A stretch of DNA of 64,000 nucleotides from Acidobacteriota bacterium (GTDB taxonomy: Bacteria; Acidobacteriota; Terriglobia; Acidiferrales; UBA7541). Positions 56,520-64,000 of this stretch are shown here, piece after piece. A program made the translations under genes and the position numbers. The DNA is taken from the NCBI GenBank assembly GCA_013289855.1, contig JABCZD010000005.1, positions 396,277 to 460,276 of the forward strand, written 5' to 3'. The notes beneath the pieces were generated by a model. It was not told the origin of the DNA, searched no databases, and saw only the letters and a list, made by a program, of their open reading frames with translations. Every line of letters starts with the position of its first letter. The stretch's first letter is position 1.

Positions 56520-57262
56520 ACTAACTCCTTGTGGCTATCAAAAATAAACCCGTAGTTGTATTCGTCTCGGTCGGGGTCATATCCATGGATTTCGACTACC
56601 TCGGAGATGAAACGCCGGCCAGGTCGGCGTTCGAGATGCACGACTACATTTACGGAATCAGCGACGTTTGTCTTAACCGAGCGGTAAGGCAGGTCCACTC
56701 CACTCTGCAACACACAACTTGTGAATCGGGCGAGCGCTTGCTTTGCCGAAGTGGCATGTACTGTCGACAGACTCCCGGAGTGTCCGGTGTTGAGAAGTTG
56801 TAGAAGATCGAAGGCCTCGCTTCCGCGGATTTCCCCGAGAATTAGACGGTCGGGTCTGTGACGAAGAGAGGCTTTGAGCAGATCCCGAATGGTGATGGCG
56901 GGTAGGCCGTTTTGCGGCTGCCGCGCTTCGAAACGCACAAGATTGTCCTGGCCCATGTGAAATTCCGATGTGTCTTCGATAAGAAGTACACGCTCATCGG
57001 AGGGAATGAATTTTCCGAGCACATTGAGTAATGAAGTCTCATTGGCCGTCGTGCGATAGCTGCTCATGAGGCGAAAGCCTTTTTCCAAACTGAATTGGTT
57101 TTCCTTACGGTCTTCGTCTGGAATTTCTCCCCAATCGCCTGTCACATGGCGCGAGAGGAAGTCCATGGGCGACTGTCCAGATTTGTCGATTGCAGCCAGC
57201 GCGCCGGGTGTTGCCACGAGCTGGCCGAGGTCAAACAGCGGTTTACGTTCTGTCTCTTGCAT
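56516..57262 (-). pseudogene. Chimeric gene: plasmid-type N-terminal protein fused to TrbB/VirB11-like ATPase lacking Walker A
   Basis: Residues 1-75 (LFDLGQLVATPGALAAIDKSG; SRHVTGDWGEIPDEDRKEN; SLEKGFRLMSSYRT) look like the start of a small protein often found on plasmids and integrative elements. From residue 76 the sequence is the C-terminal half of a conjugative VirB11/TrbB ATPase: TSLLNVLGKFIP, VLLIEDTSEFHM, the Walker B region RLILGEIRGSEAFDLLQ, and the His box GSLSTVHAT. The join falls exactly where the Walker A loop (GxGKT) should precede TSLLN. ATP hydrolysis is therefore unlikely. The reading frame is intact and starts at ATG 57262 behind AAGGAG. A deletion that fused two genes is the simplest explanation. 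Confidence 0.75.
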
Positions 57263-57649
57263 TTCTGAAAACTCCTTGATTTGAATTTGGGTTTTGCTTG
57301 TCAGAGGCGCGGCGGGAAGCCGCGCATGAAAAGCAAATGCCCTTCATGGCGGGGGAAGGCGACTGTCCGTCCGCGCTGTCAAGGGCGCCGGGGTATGGCG
57401 TTCATCGGAGCGCAGCGAAGACCCTTGACAGAAGAAGCGGACGGATCAGGCGCAGGGTTTGGCCAGGAAGGGCAAATGCCTAAAGCGCACTGGTGTTGTC
57501 TGTCGAACTGGGTTTCGTCCGGTGACCTGTGGCAATGCGACAGAGTTAAGATGTTTCCAGTGAAGCCTGGAGTGAAGTTCGTGCTCGTGACCTGCGCCTC
57601 GGGGTTGCTAGGCTGGTGGTTGATTCGGGCGTTGTCCGGAGCGGTGAAC
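57263..57649. other. Non-coding region between divergent island genes
   Basis: About 387 bases separate the leftward chimeric gene from the rightward nuclease-like gene. The rightward frame stays open through it, but its composition is unlike protein. It holds the nested inverted repeat at 57338-57474. A hydrophobic stretch encoded from ATG 57551 (VKFVLVTCASGLLGWWLI) could be a membrane anchor if that start were used for the next gene. Confidence 0.5.
57338..57474. repeat. Long nested inverted repeat (candidate structured RNA or origin)
   Basis: Four complementary blocks are nested in order: TGCCCTTC (57338-57345) with GAAGGGCA (57467-57474); TGGC (57347-57350) with GCCA (57462-57465); TCCGTCCGC (57366-57374) with GCGGACGGA (57437-57445); CTGTCAAGGG (57376-57385) with CCCTTGACAG (57422-57431). 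That is 31 complementary pairs with internal loops, closing a 36-base apical loop that contains CGCC/GGCG. It could be an RNA element, a replication origin or a transfer origin of the island. Confidence 0.65.
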
Positions 57650-58840
57650 ATGAAACAACTCCGAAAGCTACTGGGAGACGAATGGATTGAGAAGAACGTC
57701 CTGGGTGCGGAGCCGCAGCATGCGCTGGGCCGGTGGTACAAGAAAAGCCCCGAAAGTTCAGTAATTCGCTATACGGAAGACTTGGCGGATGTTGTGTTAA
57801 GAAATGATGCCCTGCGGTGCGACACGGCGCGACTCGCGACAAAACTTAAGGGCGAGTACGTCGACACACTCGTCGAATTGGGTTACGCCGTTTTTCTGGC
57901 AAAGCGGGGATGCGGGGTAACGATGGAACCTACGGCGCCGAAGGCCGGCCCAGACCTGCTTGTCGTGAAAGACGAAAGTTACTACGTGGAGATGCGCAGG
58001 GTCGGCTTGGATGAGGAGCACCGCACGGTAGACGCTGCCACGGAGGATGTGTTTACCCGTCTGTGCAGTACGCCGTCGCAATACGACATCGTGCTTTCCA
58101 TGACGAACGATTACGTGGCTTTCTCTCCGGAACTGAAGCAAGCGTCAAGGCGAGTAGCGAGTGTATTGAAAGGCTTGGAAGAGACAAAACTGCCGGAAGC
58201 TGTCCTCTACTATCGCGGTCCGAACGATTGGGTCGTGCGCGACCACGACGTACGAAAGGCGGAGTTCGACTACTCGGACGGCGAGAAGCTGGCGACGCAG
58301 ATCGAGGAGTTCGAGCGGGCACGGGAAGCACGTTTTATCGCGCATTTCTATGATTCTGGAGAGCGGCGAGAGCGAACGCACGTTTCGGTCCTTTCCCTCG
58401 GCGACGATCCCGGACCATTGCAGCCCGACCAGACCTACTTGCGGCTACGCGGTATCTTGAACAAGAAACGAGAACAAATCCCCAAGAACGCGCGCGGGGT
58501 AATTCTGATCGAGATATCGGCTCTTGCGAAACTGATGGTGGACGAGTTCACGATTCGGAGGACTCTTTACGGCGATGTTTTGGTGAATCCAGTTGCCGCT
58601 GCAGGAGGGCAGGGTTTTGATTTGGACACGAGCCGCGCAGCGAATGGATTTTTCCTGGGAACGTCGCGGGTTTCCGCGGTGGTGGTGGAAACGGTGAACG
58701 TGGGCGCCGAAGAAATTACTTTCAACCGGACGGTTTACCCAACGAACAATCCGCAGGCACGCGTGCTGCGGTTGGATGAACTGAAGTTGTTCGGTGAGGT
58801 CGCGGAAGGACTGGAGAATTTGTGTTTCGAGAAACTGTAA
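57650..58840 (+). CDS. Unrecognised protein with PD-(D/E)XK nuclease-like segment
   Basis: I place the start at ATG 57650 (396 residues); earlier starts at 57551 or 57281 are open. Near residues 68-120 the order is LKGEYVDTLVELGYAVFLAKRGCG, then KAGPDLLVVKDESYYVEMRRV. The GPD followed by E-x-R after a short strand resembles the active site of PD-(D/E)XK nucleases, with Arg in place of Lys. A later segment (LRLRGILNKKREQIPKNARGVILIEIS) recurs in uncharacterised restriction-like proteins. Position in the island suggests a defence or mobility role, but no function is established. Confidence 0.65.
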   Translation: MKQLRKLLGDEWIEKNVLGAEPQHALGRWYKKSPESSVIRYTEDLADVVLRNDALRCDTARLATKLKGEYVDTLVELGYAVFLAKRGCGVTMEPTAPKAGPDLLVVKDESYYVEMRRVGLDEEHRTVDAATEDVFTRLCSTPSQYDIVLSMTNDYVAFSPELKQASRRVASVLKGLEETKLPEAVLYYRGPNDWVVRDHDVRKAEFDYSDGEKLATQIEEFERAREARFIAHFYDSGERRERTHVSVLSLGDDPGPLQPDQTYLRLRGILNKKREQIPKNARGVILIEISALAKLMVDEFTIRRTLYGDVLVNPVAAAGGQGFDLDTSRAANGFFLGTSRVSAVVVETVNVGAEEITFNRTVYPTNNPQARVLRLDELKLFGEVAEGLENLCFEKL

Positions 58841-58902
58841 CGATATATTCCCGCACAGCAGCCTTTGGAACGTAGTGTGGTCGTAGACAGAACCCGCGCC
58901 GT

Positions 58903-59949
58903 TCAATATTTTGTGCCACTCGGTCGTCGCAACTCTTGTTCTGCGAGAGTTTGCTCTTCATGCCATCTTCGCCACTGCTCATCCTCGTTTCGGAGGAGGG
59001 CGGCGTCAACTTTTCGAGGCCGCAATTTGGGCACGTCGGAATCCGCGGTAGCAGAAAAAATAAACCGATGCGCATGTTCCGCAATAAAACGGCGCACCAT
59101 AAGAGCAGTAGCGTGCGGCACCACTGACCCGCGGCGCGGCGGAGGCTCTCCCACCTTGGTGTACAAGAGATGCCATGGGTCGAGCGGGAGGAATATTTCC
59201 GTACCAGGATTCCCCCACCCTCCCTTGAAGTCATATTTTCGGGTTGCGTAGTAGTTCAGCCGGACTACGGGGTCATCCGTCGTGAACCATGTCATGCCGT
59301 CGGGAGGGGCGAGGATGGTCCACCGGTGAGTATGCAGAATATTCAATGTGGAAGTGAGGGCGCGCTGCATGGCGAAAAACCACAGCCCGCGCCCAACCAG
59401 GGTCTCGACCTGAAGTCTCCCAAACTCTTGGCCCGATTCTGCTTCCCTTGTGATGCGCAATGGTATGTAGTCGGCGTTAGGAGTCTCTGTAGTGCGGATC
59501 GGTTTTCCGGAGTTTTTGGCGGCCTCAAGCTGCTGCAACGCTTCTTGAAGAGTATGGTCGAGCATCTCCTGGAGATTTTCGTTCCAGAACTGTAAATGTT
59601 CTGCGAGTCGCGCTGGAGTCCGTACATCTTGTGCCGCAAGAAAGCGAACGAGGATCTTCCAGTCCGCAGGAGAAAGACGGGCGTCCGTTGTGGCCTTCAG
59701 GAGCGGCTCTTCCGCCGGCGATTCGAATTCGCTATTCAGCCAGCGCTCGATTTCATCGGTTTGGCCTCCTGCGGCGATCCTTGTGTACAAATGAGCGTGA
59801 AACGCAACGGCCTTGAGTGATTTTTCCCGCCAGAACGGAACGTTGTCGTGTGCGACGAGAACTCGATAGGTAGGCACACGTTCGGAGGGTGACAAAAATC
59901 GCTTGAGATACAAACATGGGACGTAGTGATTGTTCCGTTGGAGGGCCAT
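58903..59949 (-). CDS. DUF4238 domain protein
   Basis: The 348-residue product opens with the DUF4238 signature NNHYVPCLYLKRFLS and keeps the family's later landmarks (WFTTDDPVVRLN; FLPLDPWHLLYTKVGE; ALMVRRFIAEHAHRFIFS). The function of the family is unknown; members often sit among mobile or defence genes. GTG 59958 would add three residues. No signal peptide or membrane span. It is convergent with the nuclease-like gene and divergent from a small gene at 60073. Confidence 0.82.
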   Translation of the reverse strand: MALQRNNHYVPCLYLKRFLSPSERVPTYRVLVAHDNVPFWREKSLKAVAFHAHLYTRIAAGGQTDEIERWLNSEFESPAEEPLLKATTDARLSPADWKILVRFLAAQDVRTPARLAEHLQFWNENLQEMLDHTLQEALQQLEAAKNSGKPIRTTETPNADYIPLRITREAESGQEFGRLQVETLVGRGLWFFAMQRALTSTLNILHTHRWTILAPPDGMTWFTTDDPVVRLNYYATRKYDFKGGWGNPGTEIFLPLDPWHLLYTKVGEPPPRRGSVVPHATALMVRRFIAEHAHRFIFSATADSDVPKLRPRKVDAALLRNEDEQWRRWHEEQTLAEQELRRPSGTKY

Positions 59950-60072
59950 ATCACTCACAGCAAATCGAGCACAAGTAGTGTCGCAGCTCGACGACGAAAA
60001 TGGATGTCGTCGCGATGCGAGTTGTTAGTATGGCATTTGCGGTAAAACTTTTGGCGAGGGCTGGATCCCTAT

Positions 60073-60312
60073 ATGCGCATGACAAAAGAAGATGTCCTGG
60101 CCTTCAAAGTGGGCGATCAGGTTCACCTCCTCTCAGGTCACGGGAACGCAACGATTGTCGACCGCCAAGAAATACAAGATGAGGGTGGAAACGTAGTTGG
60201 AATTGAATTGGCCTTTGAGTTTGCCCTTGAGAATCTCATTGACCGGCACGTTTTCACCTTCGATTCTGACCAGCCTTGGGTGACGGAAGTCCGGCGTGGA
60301 TGGAGGGCGTGA
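60073..60312 (+). CDS. Small hypothetical protein (79 aa)
   Basis: The product (FKVGDQVHLLSGHGNATIVD; VVGIELAFEFA) has a beta-rich pattern like a small SH3- or KOW-type barrel but is not recognised. It begins at ATG 60073 or 60079 with only a weak GAGGG upstream. It ends 40 bases before the convergent HNH gene stop. Coding is plausible, not certain. Confidence 0.45.
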   Translation: MRMTKEDVLAFKVGDQVHLLSGHGNATIVDRQEIQDEGGNVVGIELAFEFALENLIDRHVFTFDSDQPWVTEVRRGWRA

Positions 60313-60352
60313 CTGTGGAGCTGGATTTCTACGAGATGGGCTTGGCTTCCAT

Positions 60353-61201
60353 CTAGGTCCAGTTGCAAAGAAGAATCTGGTTCGCATCTCTCCCGGGATT
60401 GCGAAGGTAGGCTCCATCGCTGTCGTAGTAGACATACCACCCTTGCATGAGAAGTTGAGGAAGACGCTCTTCACGAGCAAAGGAAACGCCTTGTATCCCC
60501 ACCCGCCGCGGATAGTCGAGGTCGATGTCTTTCGCGATCCCATAGGCCCCGAGCGGTCCGGCGGGAGGTGGATCTACAAACAGGTCAAACGTCCGTTTTG
60601 GTGAAACCCATTGGAGTCTCCCTGTAAGTCGAAGGATCGCGGGTTTGCCACCTCCCAGAATATGGACGGAGCCGATAAAGGATTTGGGAACCTCCACACT
60701 GCGATGAGAATCCTGCTTTTTGAAAATGTAAACCGGGCCCCTATCCTCCTCGACTTGAAAATTCGACTGTTCGTGCACTCGCGGAACTACGGGGGAGATG
60801 CGGACGTTGTCATAAATCTTAAGCGTTGGCTTATCGCTGGAATTCGAAAACGCTCCGGTCTTTCCGAGACGGTTCTTGGTGTCAAGTTCGGCCTCTGTTT
60901 TCCATTGCCTCAACACGATGACCGAAAAGCGAGAAATATCGTTATCGATCAACTTGGCACAGTTCTGGCAAAGCCAGATTCCGTTCGAGGGTGAACAGCG
61001 TTCTTCCGGCAAAAGATCAGGATCGTAGCGTGGACCTCTTATGGACGCTGCAGTGATGTGCGCCGCCACGCCGAGATTGACGGCCTTCGCAGGGTCATCC
61101 TGAGGTCCAGTTGTCAGCGCCCGACACTTTGGGTTGGAACATAAGTGCCCGACGCGGTCCGCCAACGCTTTCTTAACGGGAGTCGAGAAGTCATCTGCCA
61201 T
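60353..61201 (-). CDS. HNH-type zinc-finger nuclease-like protein with C-terminal beta domain
   Basis: The 282 residues begin with an HNH-like region: LCSNPKCRALTTGP (zinc-binding CxxxxC), VAAHITAASIRGPRYDP with the histidine, and SPSNGIWLCQNCAKLIDND with a CxxC. The final HNH histidine is not obvious. From about residue 130 there is a beta-rich C-terminal domain of unknown type. This N-terminal module is common in proteins near restriction and defence genes. It is divergent from the NACHT gene with 88 bases between starts, so expression may be linked. Confidence 0.75.
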   Translation of the reverse strand: MADDFSTPVKKALADRVGHLCSNPKCRALTTGPQDDPAKAVNLGVAAHITAASIRGPRYDPDLLPEERCSPSNGIWLCQNCAKLIDNDISRFSVIVLRQWKTEAELDTKNRLGKTGAFSNSSDKPTLKIYDNVRISPVVPRVHEQSNFQVEEDRGPVYIFKKQDSHRSVEVPKSFIGSVHILGGGKPAILRLTGRLQWVSPKRTFDLFVDPPPAGPLGAYGIAKDIDLDYPRRVGIQGVSFAREERLPQLLMQGWYVYYDSDGAYLRNPGRDANQILLCNWT

Positions 61202-61289
61202 AGCGGTCTATGATAATCCGAGTTGCCTAACGCTCGGGTCTGCCAGTAAGCAGAGCGTGCCCGCAGCCCACAGGACAGTCGGTGACATT

Positions 61290-63893
61290 GTGAATCAAGA
61301 GGATTTCAAAGCCTACCTTCAAGAGCTTGTATCTGAGCTCCCCACTGCGAACTACATCGAGCGCAGATTTGCTCTTGCGAAAGAGGATGGCCATCTATCG
61401 CAGGATTTCGATTATTTCAAGAGCAGCTTGCCTCGAGACCGGCAACCGGACCTTGTTGAGGTCTTGGAGCAAAAGCAGCTGCTGGTTCTGGCCGAGCCGG
61501 GAGGCGGTAAAAGCATTGTGGCAAAGGCGGCGGTACGAGAATTCACAAAGCGTACGGCTACCTTACCTGTCTTTGCAGAACTGAAGGAGTATCGAGGAAA
61601 GCTGGCCGAACTCATCTCTTCTGCCACACCCGCCTGGGCTTTGCAGGCGGATGCCGCTGTTGACGGCCAAATACTACAACGAGCGTTCGTGCTTGATGGT
61701 TTGGATGAAGTCCCGGTGGATTTGCAGCAAGGATTCTTCCTTGAGCTGTCCAGCCTGTTGGCGAATGATTCGAAAAACTTTTTCTTCCTGACGTCGCGCC
61801 AGGCATTCTATGTCTCTCACCGCAAAGCTCTGCCACCTGTCTCTGGTCTCTTTCACTTATGCGATTTCAGTGATGAGGATATAGAGCGATATGTCGGGCT
61901 ACAGGGAGTCAACTTCGCACACTTTTGGGACGCCGCGAAACGTGCTGACGCGGAGGAAGAGATGCGAAATCCGTTTCTTCTTTCCGTGTTGGTGGAACGA
62001 TTCCAGAAAACGGGAAAGTTCAGCGACCGCAGATCGGACAACCTTAGCTATCTGGTAGATCAGCTCATCGCCAGCCGCCCTCGCGTAGCGCACCACCAGC
62101 AAAGAAGGGCGCTCAGATTCATTGCAGTGGCGATGGAGACCTACGCCAGAAATGAACTGAGTGAGGCGGAAGCACTGGCGATCATCAAAGAGTCGATGAA
62201 CCTGCAAGCCGATCAGGCGGGACGCATTCTGAATGAGCTCTACTGCTCAATTTTGAAAAGAACCAAGAATGGATTGGCCTTCCAACTGGCTTCGCACGGG
62301 GAGTACCTGGCGGCCGAAGCCCTCATGGACGTTTCGATGGATCGCGTCCGCGAACTTGCCTTCGACAACTATCAGACTCCCAATGAATCGTGGCAAAATG
62401 CAATTGGTTATCTGGTTGAGATCAACGATTCGGTGAGGCGTTTTTTCGTCAAAAATCACCCCCTGTGGATGCTTACCTCTTCCCCTTCGGTATTTTCAAA
62501 CGAGCAGAAAAATACGATTGTCCGTGGCGTGCTGGCGAAGCTTGAAAAGAACGGCCAGTTTGCGCTGGATCATCCCCGATTGAACGTACGGAGGATGGCT
62601 CGCTGCATCACCGAAGAAATGCAGAACGAGCTGCTACTCGATTTGAAATCAACAAATGACGTCGTCGTAGGGAATGCGCTCGCACTACTGGGAGTTCTGA
62701 AGAGACAGGAAGTTGTTTCGCTCGCACTCAATAAGGCGATGGATCGATCTTCGAATCTAGGGTTACGTTATTCGGGTGTCGTGGCCCTCGTTAACGCTGG
62801 CAGTCCAAAGGAAGTTCCGGAGATTCTTTCGGGGCTGGACAAAAGCGATCCCGGGTATCTAAACATTCTGGATGCCGCGTGCTCGCTGGTTGACGAGACA
62901 CAATTCGAGCTGGTGTTTCCCCTGATGTTTGGGGAAAACGCGATGCTGAGCTCAACGTTCTATCATTTTCGCGAGCTGCAATCGCGCCACGCGTTGGTCA
63001 ACACTCTGCGCTACTTCCAAAGGCACCTCGAGCAATTAAATTCCATGAGGGCCGGGGGCTACGTCGAGCCTATCCTGCAATTGTTGCCGCGATATTTTGA
63101 CAAAGAGATCGCTCAAATCTTGGGGAGTGTTTTGGTGGGAATCGAAAACGCGCGCATATATCCCGACCGCACAGCTCCGCTCGCGACGCTATTCGATATT
63201 GCGAGAAGAGCCGACCAAGAGGGCTGGATTTTCAAGGAATACATGGAACAGGATTTTGCGACACCACGCTCAGGAGAGCACCGATTCTTTTTTGTCGATG
63301 AGATTGTGGCGTCCCTTTTGAACTTGGAAGCTGCAAAATGGCTCGTTGAAACGGGATCAACGGACACAACTAAGCGGTTTGCCCGCTACCTTCGAGGTGC
63401 GGTTCGGGACTTCCTAAGACCTCATTCAGAAGGGCTGATTGAAGCGCAGGAAGCGTGGGCCGCTAAGCATCACGACGAAGAAAGAGAACGCAAGCAAAGC
63501 CGACAACGTGAGCTTGAATCGCTTCAAGCAGGTGTTCGGCAACGAGAATCGTTGGATGAAGTTCTGGCTGCTGTGGTGGGGTTGAAGGAAGAACACTTGC
63601 CGGAGTTGGAGGAGACTCGCAAAAGCTGGTTGGCGCAACAGATTAGTAAACGATTGGTGGAATTGAATCTGGAAGAAAGTGTGCAGTGGAAGGAGACCAC
63701 ACTTTGGCTTCCCTCGCAGCTTGGACCGCTTCTATCCATAATTTCACACTACCAATTGCAGTTACATCCTGACTCCCCGCTTGTGGATGCGCTTACCGGC
63801 TGGGATTCCGGAGGAATTCCGAAGTATTACCGAAAACATGGATTCAGCGACGATGCGAAGCGAAGGTTTGAGAGTTGTAGTGCTCCCCGCTAA
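61290..63893 (+). CDS. NACHT-type STAND NTPase, candidate anti-phage protein
   Basis: I choose GTG 61290 (867 residues); earlier starts lie in sequence overlapping the HNH gene. After about 60 N-terminal residues comes a NACHT NTPase: Walker A LVLAEPGGGKSIVAK (residues about 65-79), Walker B AFVLDGLDEVPVD (about 132-144) with the typical DGLDE acidic set, sensor FFLTSRQAFY, and a winged-helix region. The remaining 500 residues are helical repeats and a coiled coil (HDEERERKQSRQRELESLQ), suitable for sensing a ligand. Bacterial NACHT proteins protect against phages. No effector domain is fused; the neighbouring HNH protein might serve. Confidence 0.83.
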   Translation: MNQEDFKAYLQELVSELPTANYIERRFALAKEDGHLSQDFDYFKSSLPRDRQPDLVEVLEQKQLLVLAEPGGGKSIVAKAAVREFTKRTATLPVFAELKEYRGKLAELISSATPAWALQADAAVDGQILQRAFVLDGLDEVPVDLQQGFFLELSSLLANDSKNFFFLTSRQAFYVSHRKALPPVSGLFHLCDFSDEDIERYVGLQGVNFAHFWDAAKRADAEEEMRNPFLLSVLVERFQKTGKFSDRRSDNLSYLVDQLIASRPRVAHHQQRRALRFIAVAMETYARNELSEAEALAIIKESMNLQADQAGRILNELYCSILKRTKNGLAFQLASHGEYLAAEALMDVSMDRVRELAFDNYQTPNESWQNAIGYLVEINDSVRRFFVKNHPLWMLTSSPSVFSNEQKNTIVRGVLAKLEKNGQFALDHPRLNVRRMARCITEEMQNELLLDLKSTNDVVVGNALALLGVLKRQEVVSLALNKAMDRSSNLGLRYSGVVALVNAGSPKEVPEILSGLDKSDPGYLNILDAACSLVDETQFELVFPLMFGENAMLSSTFYHFRELQSRHALVNTLRYFQRHLEQLNSMRAGGYVEPILQLLPRYFDKEIAQILGSVLVGIENARIYPDRTAPLATLFDIARRADQEGWIFKEYMEQDFATPRSGEHRFFFVDEIVASLLNLEAAKWLVETGSTDTTKRFARYLRGAVRDFLRPHSEGLIEAQEAWAAKHHDEERERKQSRQRELESLQAGVRQRESLDEVLAAVVGLKEEHLPELEETRKSWLAQQISKRLVELNLEESVQWKETTLWLPSQLGPLLSIISHYQLQLHPDSPLVDALTGWDSGGIPKYYRKHGFSDDAKRRFESCSAPR

Positions 63894-63944
63894 AACTAGA
63901 CGCTTCAGTTGGGTAAGATCAGGGCCTCCAAGACAGGAGGCAAC

Positions 63945-64000
63945 ATGGGCAGAAAACCACGCGTAGATCGTTCCCCGGAAGAGAAATGGCAGGTGGTGCA
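63945..64000 (+). CDS. IS3-type transposase, N-terminus only (cut by window end)
   Basis: AGGAGG at 63935-63940 precedes ATG 63945. The visible residues MGRKPRVDRSPEEKWQVVQ look like the start of a helix-turn-helix transposase OrfA of the IS3 group. The gene continues past 64000. The 51 bases between the NACHT stop and this start may include the insertion-sequence end, but no terminal repeat can be recognised without the other end. Confidence 0.6.
   Translation, partial: MGRKPRVDRSPEEKWQVV

Noticed and set aside
57422..57460. TTGACA at 57425 as a promoter
   Set aside because: It is part of the inverted repeat arm and has no -10 box at the right distance.
57281..57649. N-terminal extension of the nuclease-like protein
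   Set aside because: The region holds a nested inverted repeat and its translation is cysteine/arginine/glycine-rich without structure; a later start fits better, although the hydrophobic stretch from 57551 keeps some doubt.

Overview
The window looks like chromosomal DNA of a GC-rich soil-type Gram-negative bacterium, most probably an acidobacterium (Terriglobia). This is inferred from the gene families, not from a marker gene: an LptD outer-membrane protein, a very long TonB-dependent receptor with an N-terminal carboxypeptidase-regulatory domain (Oar type), an FG-GAP/ASPIC-UnbV/TPR protein, many TPR and PAS proteins, and intergenic 39-40 bp repeats ending in G-rich tracts.

Layout. 0.4-2.7 kb: lptD. 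2.9-6.9 kb: a 1313-residue polytopic membrane protein with a receptor-like extracytoplasmic half that I do not recognise. 7.0-7.5 kb: a gene-poor stretch with a near-consensus promoter and a dispersed repeat. 7.5-29 kb: sugar and nucleoside genes (dienelactone hydrolase, aldose epimerase, rpiA, ribokinase, a ribose/glucose-type transporter, a TonB receptor, two secreted nucleoside hydrolases). These are interrupted by a large FG-GAP/UnbV/redoxin/TPR protein, an alpha/beta hydrolase and a DUF1778-GNAT toxin-antitoxin pair. Together they could import nucleosides, split them in the periplasm, take up ribose and phosphorylate it. 27.8-29.1 kb: a class III aminotransferase. 29.2-31.1 kb: a DyP peroxidase-encapsulin operon with a visible cargo-loading tail. 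31.5-36.2 kb: six co-directional oxidoreductase and accessory genes. 36.7-44.3 kb: a signalling block with a DUF4118-PAS histidine kinase, three response regulators, a receiver/multi-PAS kinase and a sigma-54 activator without receiver. 44.8-53.7 kb: multicopper oxidase, SpoIIE-type phosphatase and a complete RND efflux system.

A tRNA-Ser(GCU) at 54.12-54.21 kb marks the start of a mobile island that runs to the right end of the window. It holds a tyrosine integrase, an excisionase, a RepB-type primase, a chimeric VirB11/TrbB-like gene that has lost its Walker A motif, a long nested hairpin, a PD-(D/E)XK-like protein, a DUF4238 protein, an HNH protein, a NACHT NTPase and the start of an IS3-type transposase. 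The cargo looks like an anti-phage defence island on a decayed conjugative element.

The least explained items are the 1313-residue membrane protein, the chimeric ATPase, the 137-nt nested hairpin, the NACHT/HNH pair, the promoter without a gene at 7.0 kb, and the repeat family shared by 7.4 and 19.5 kb.
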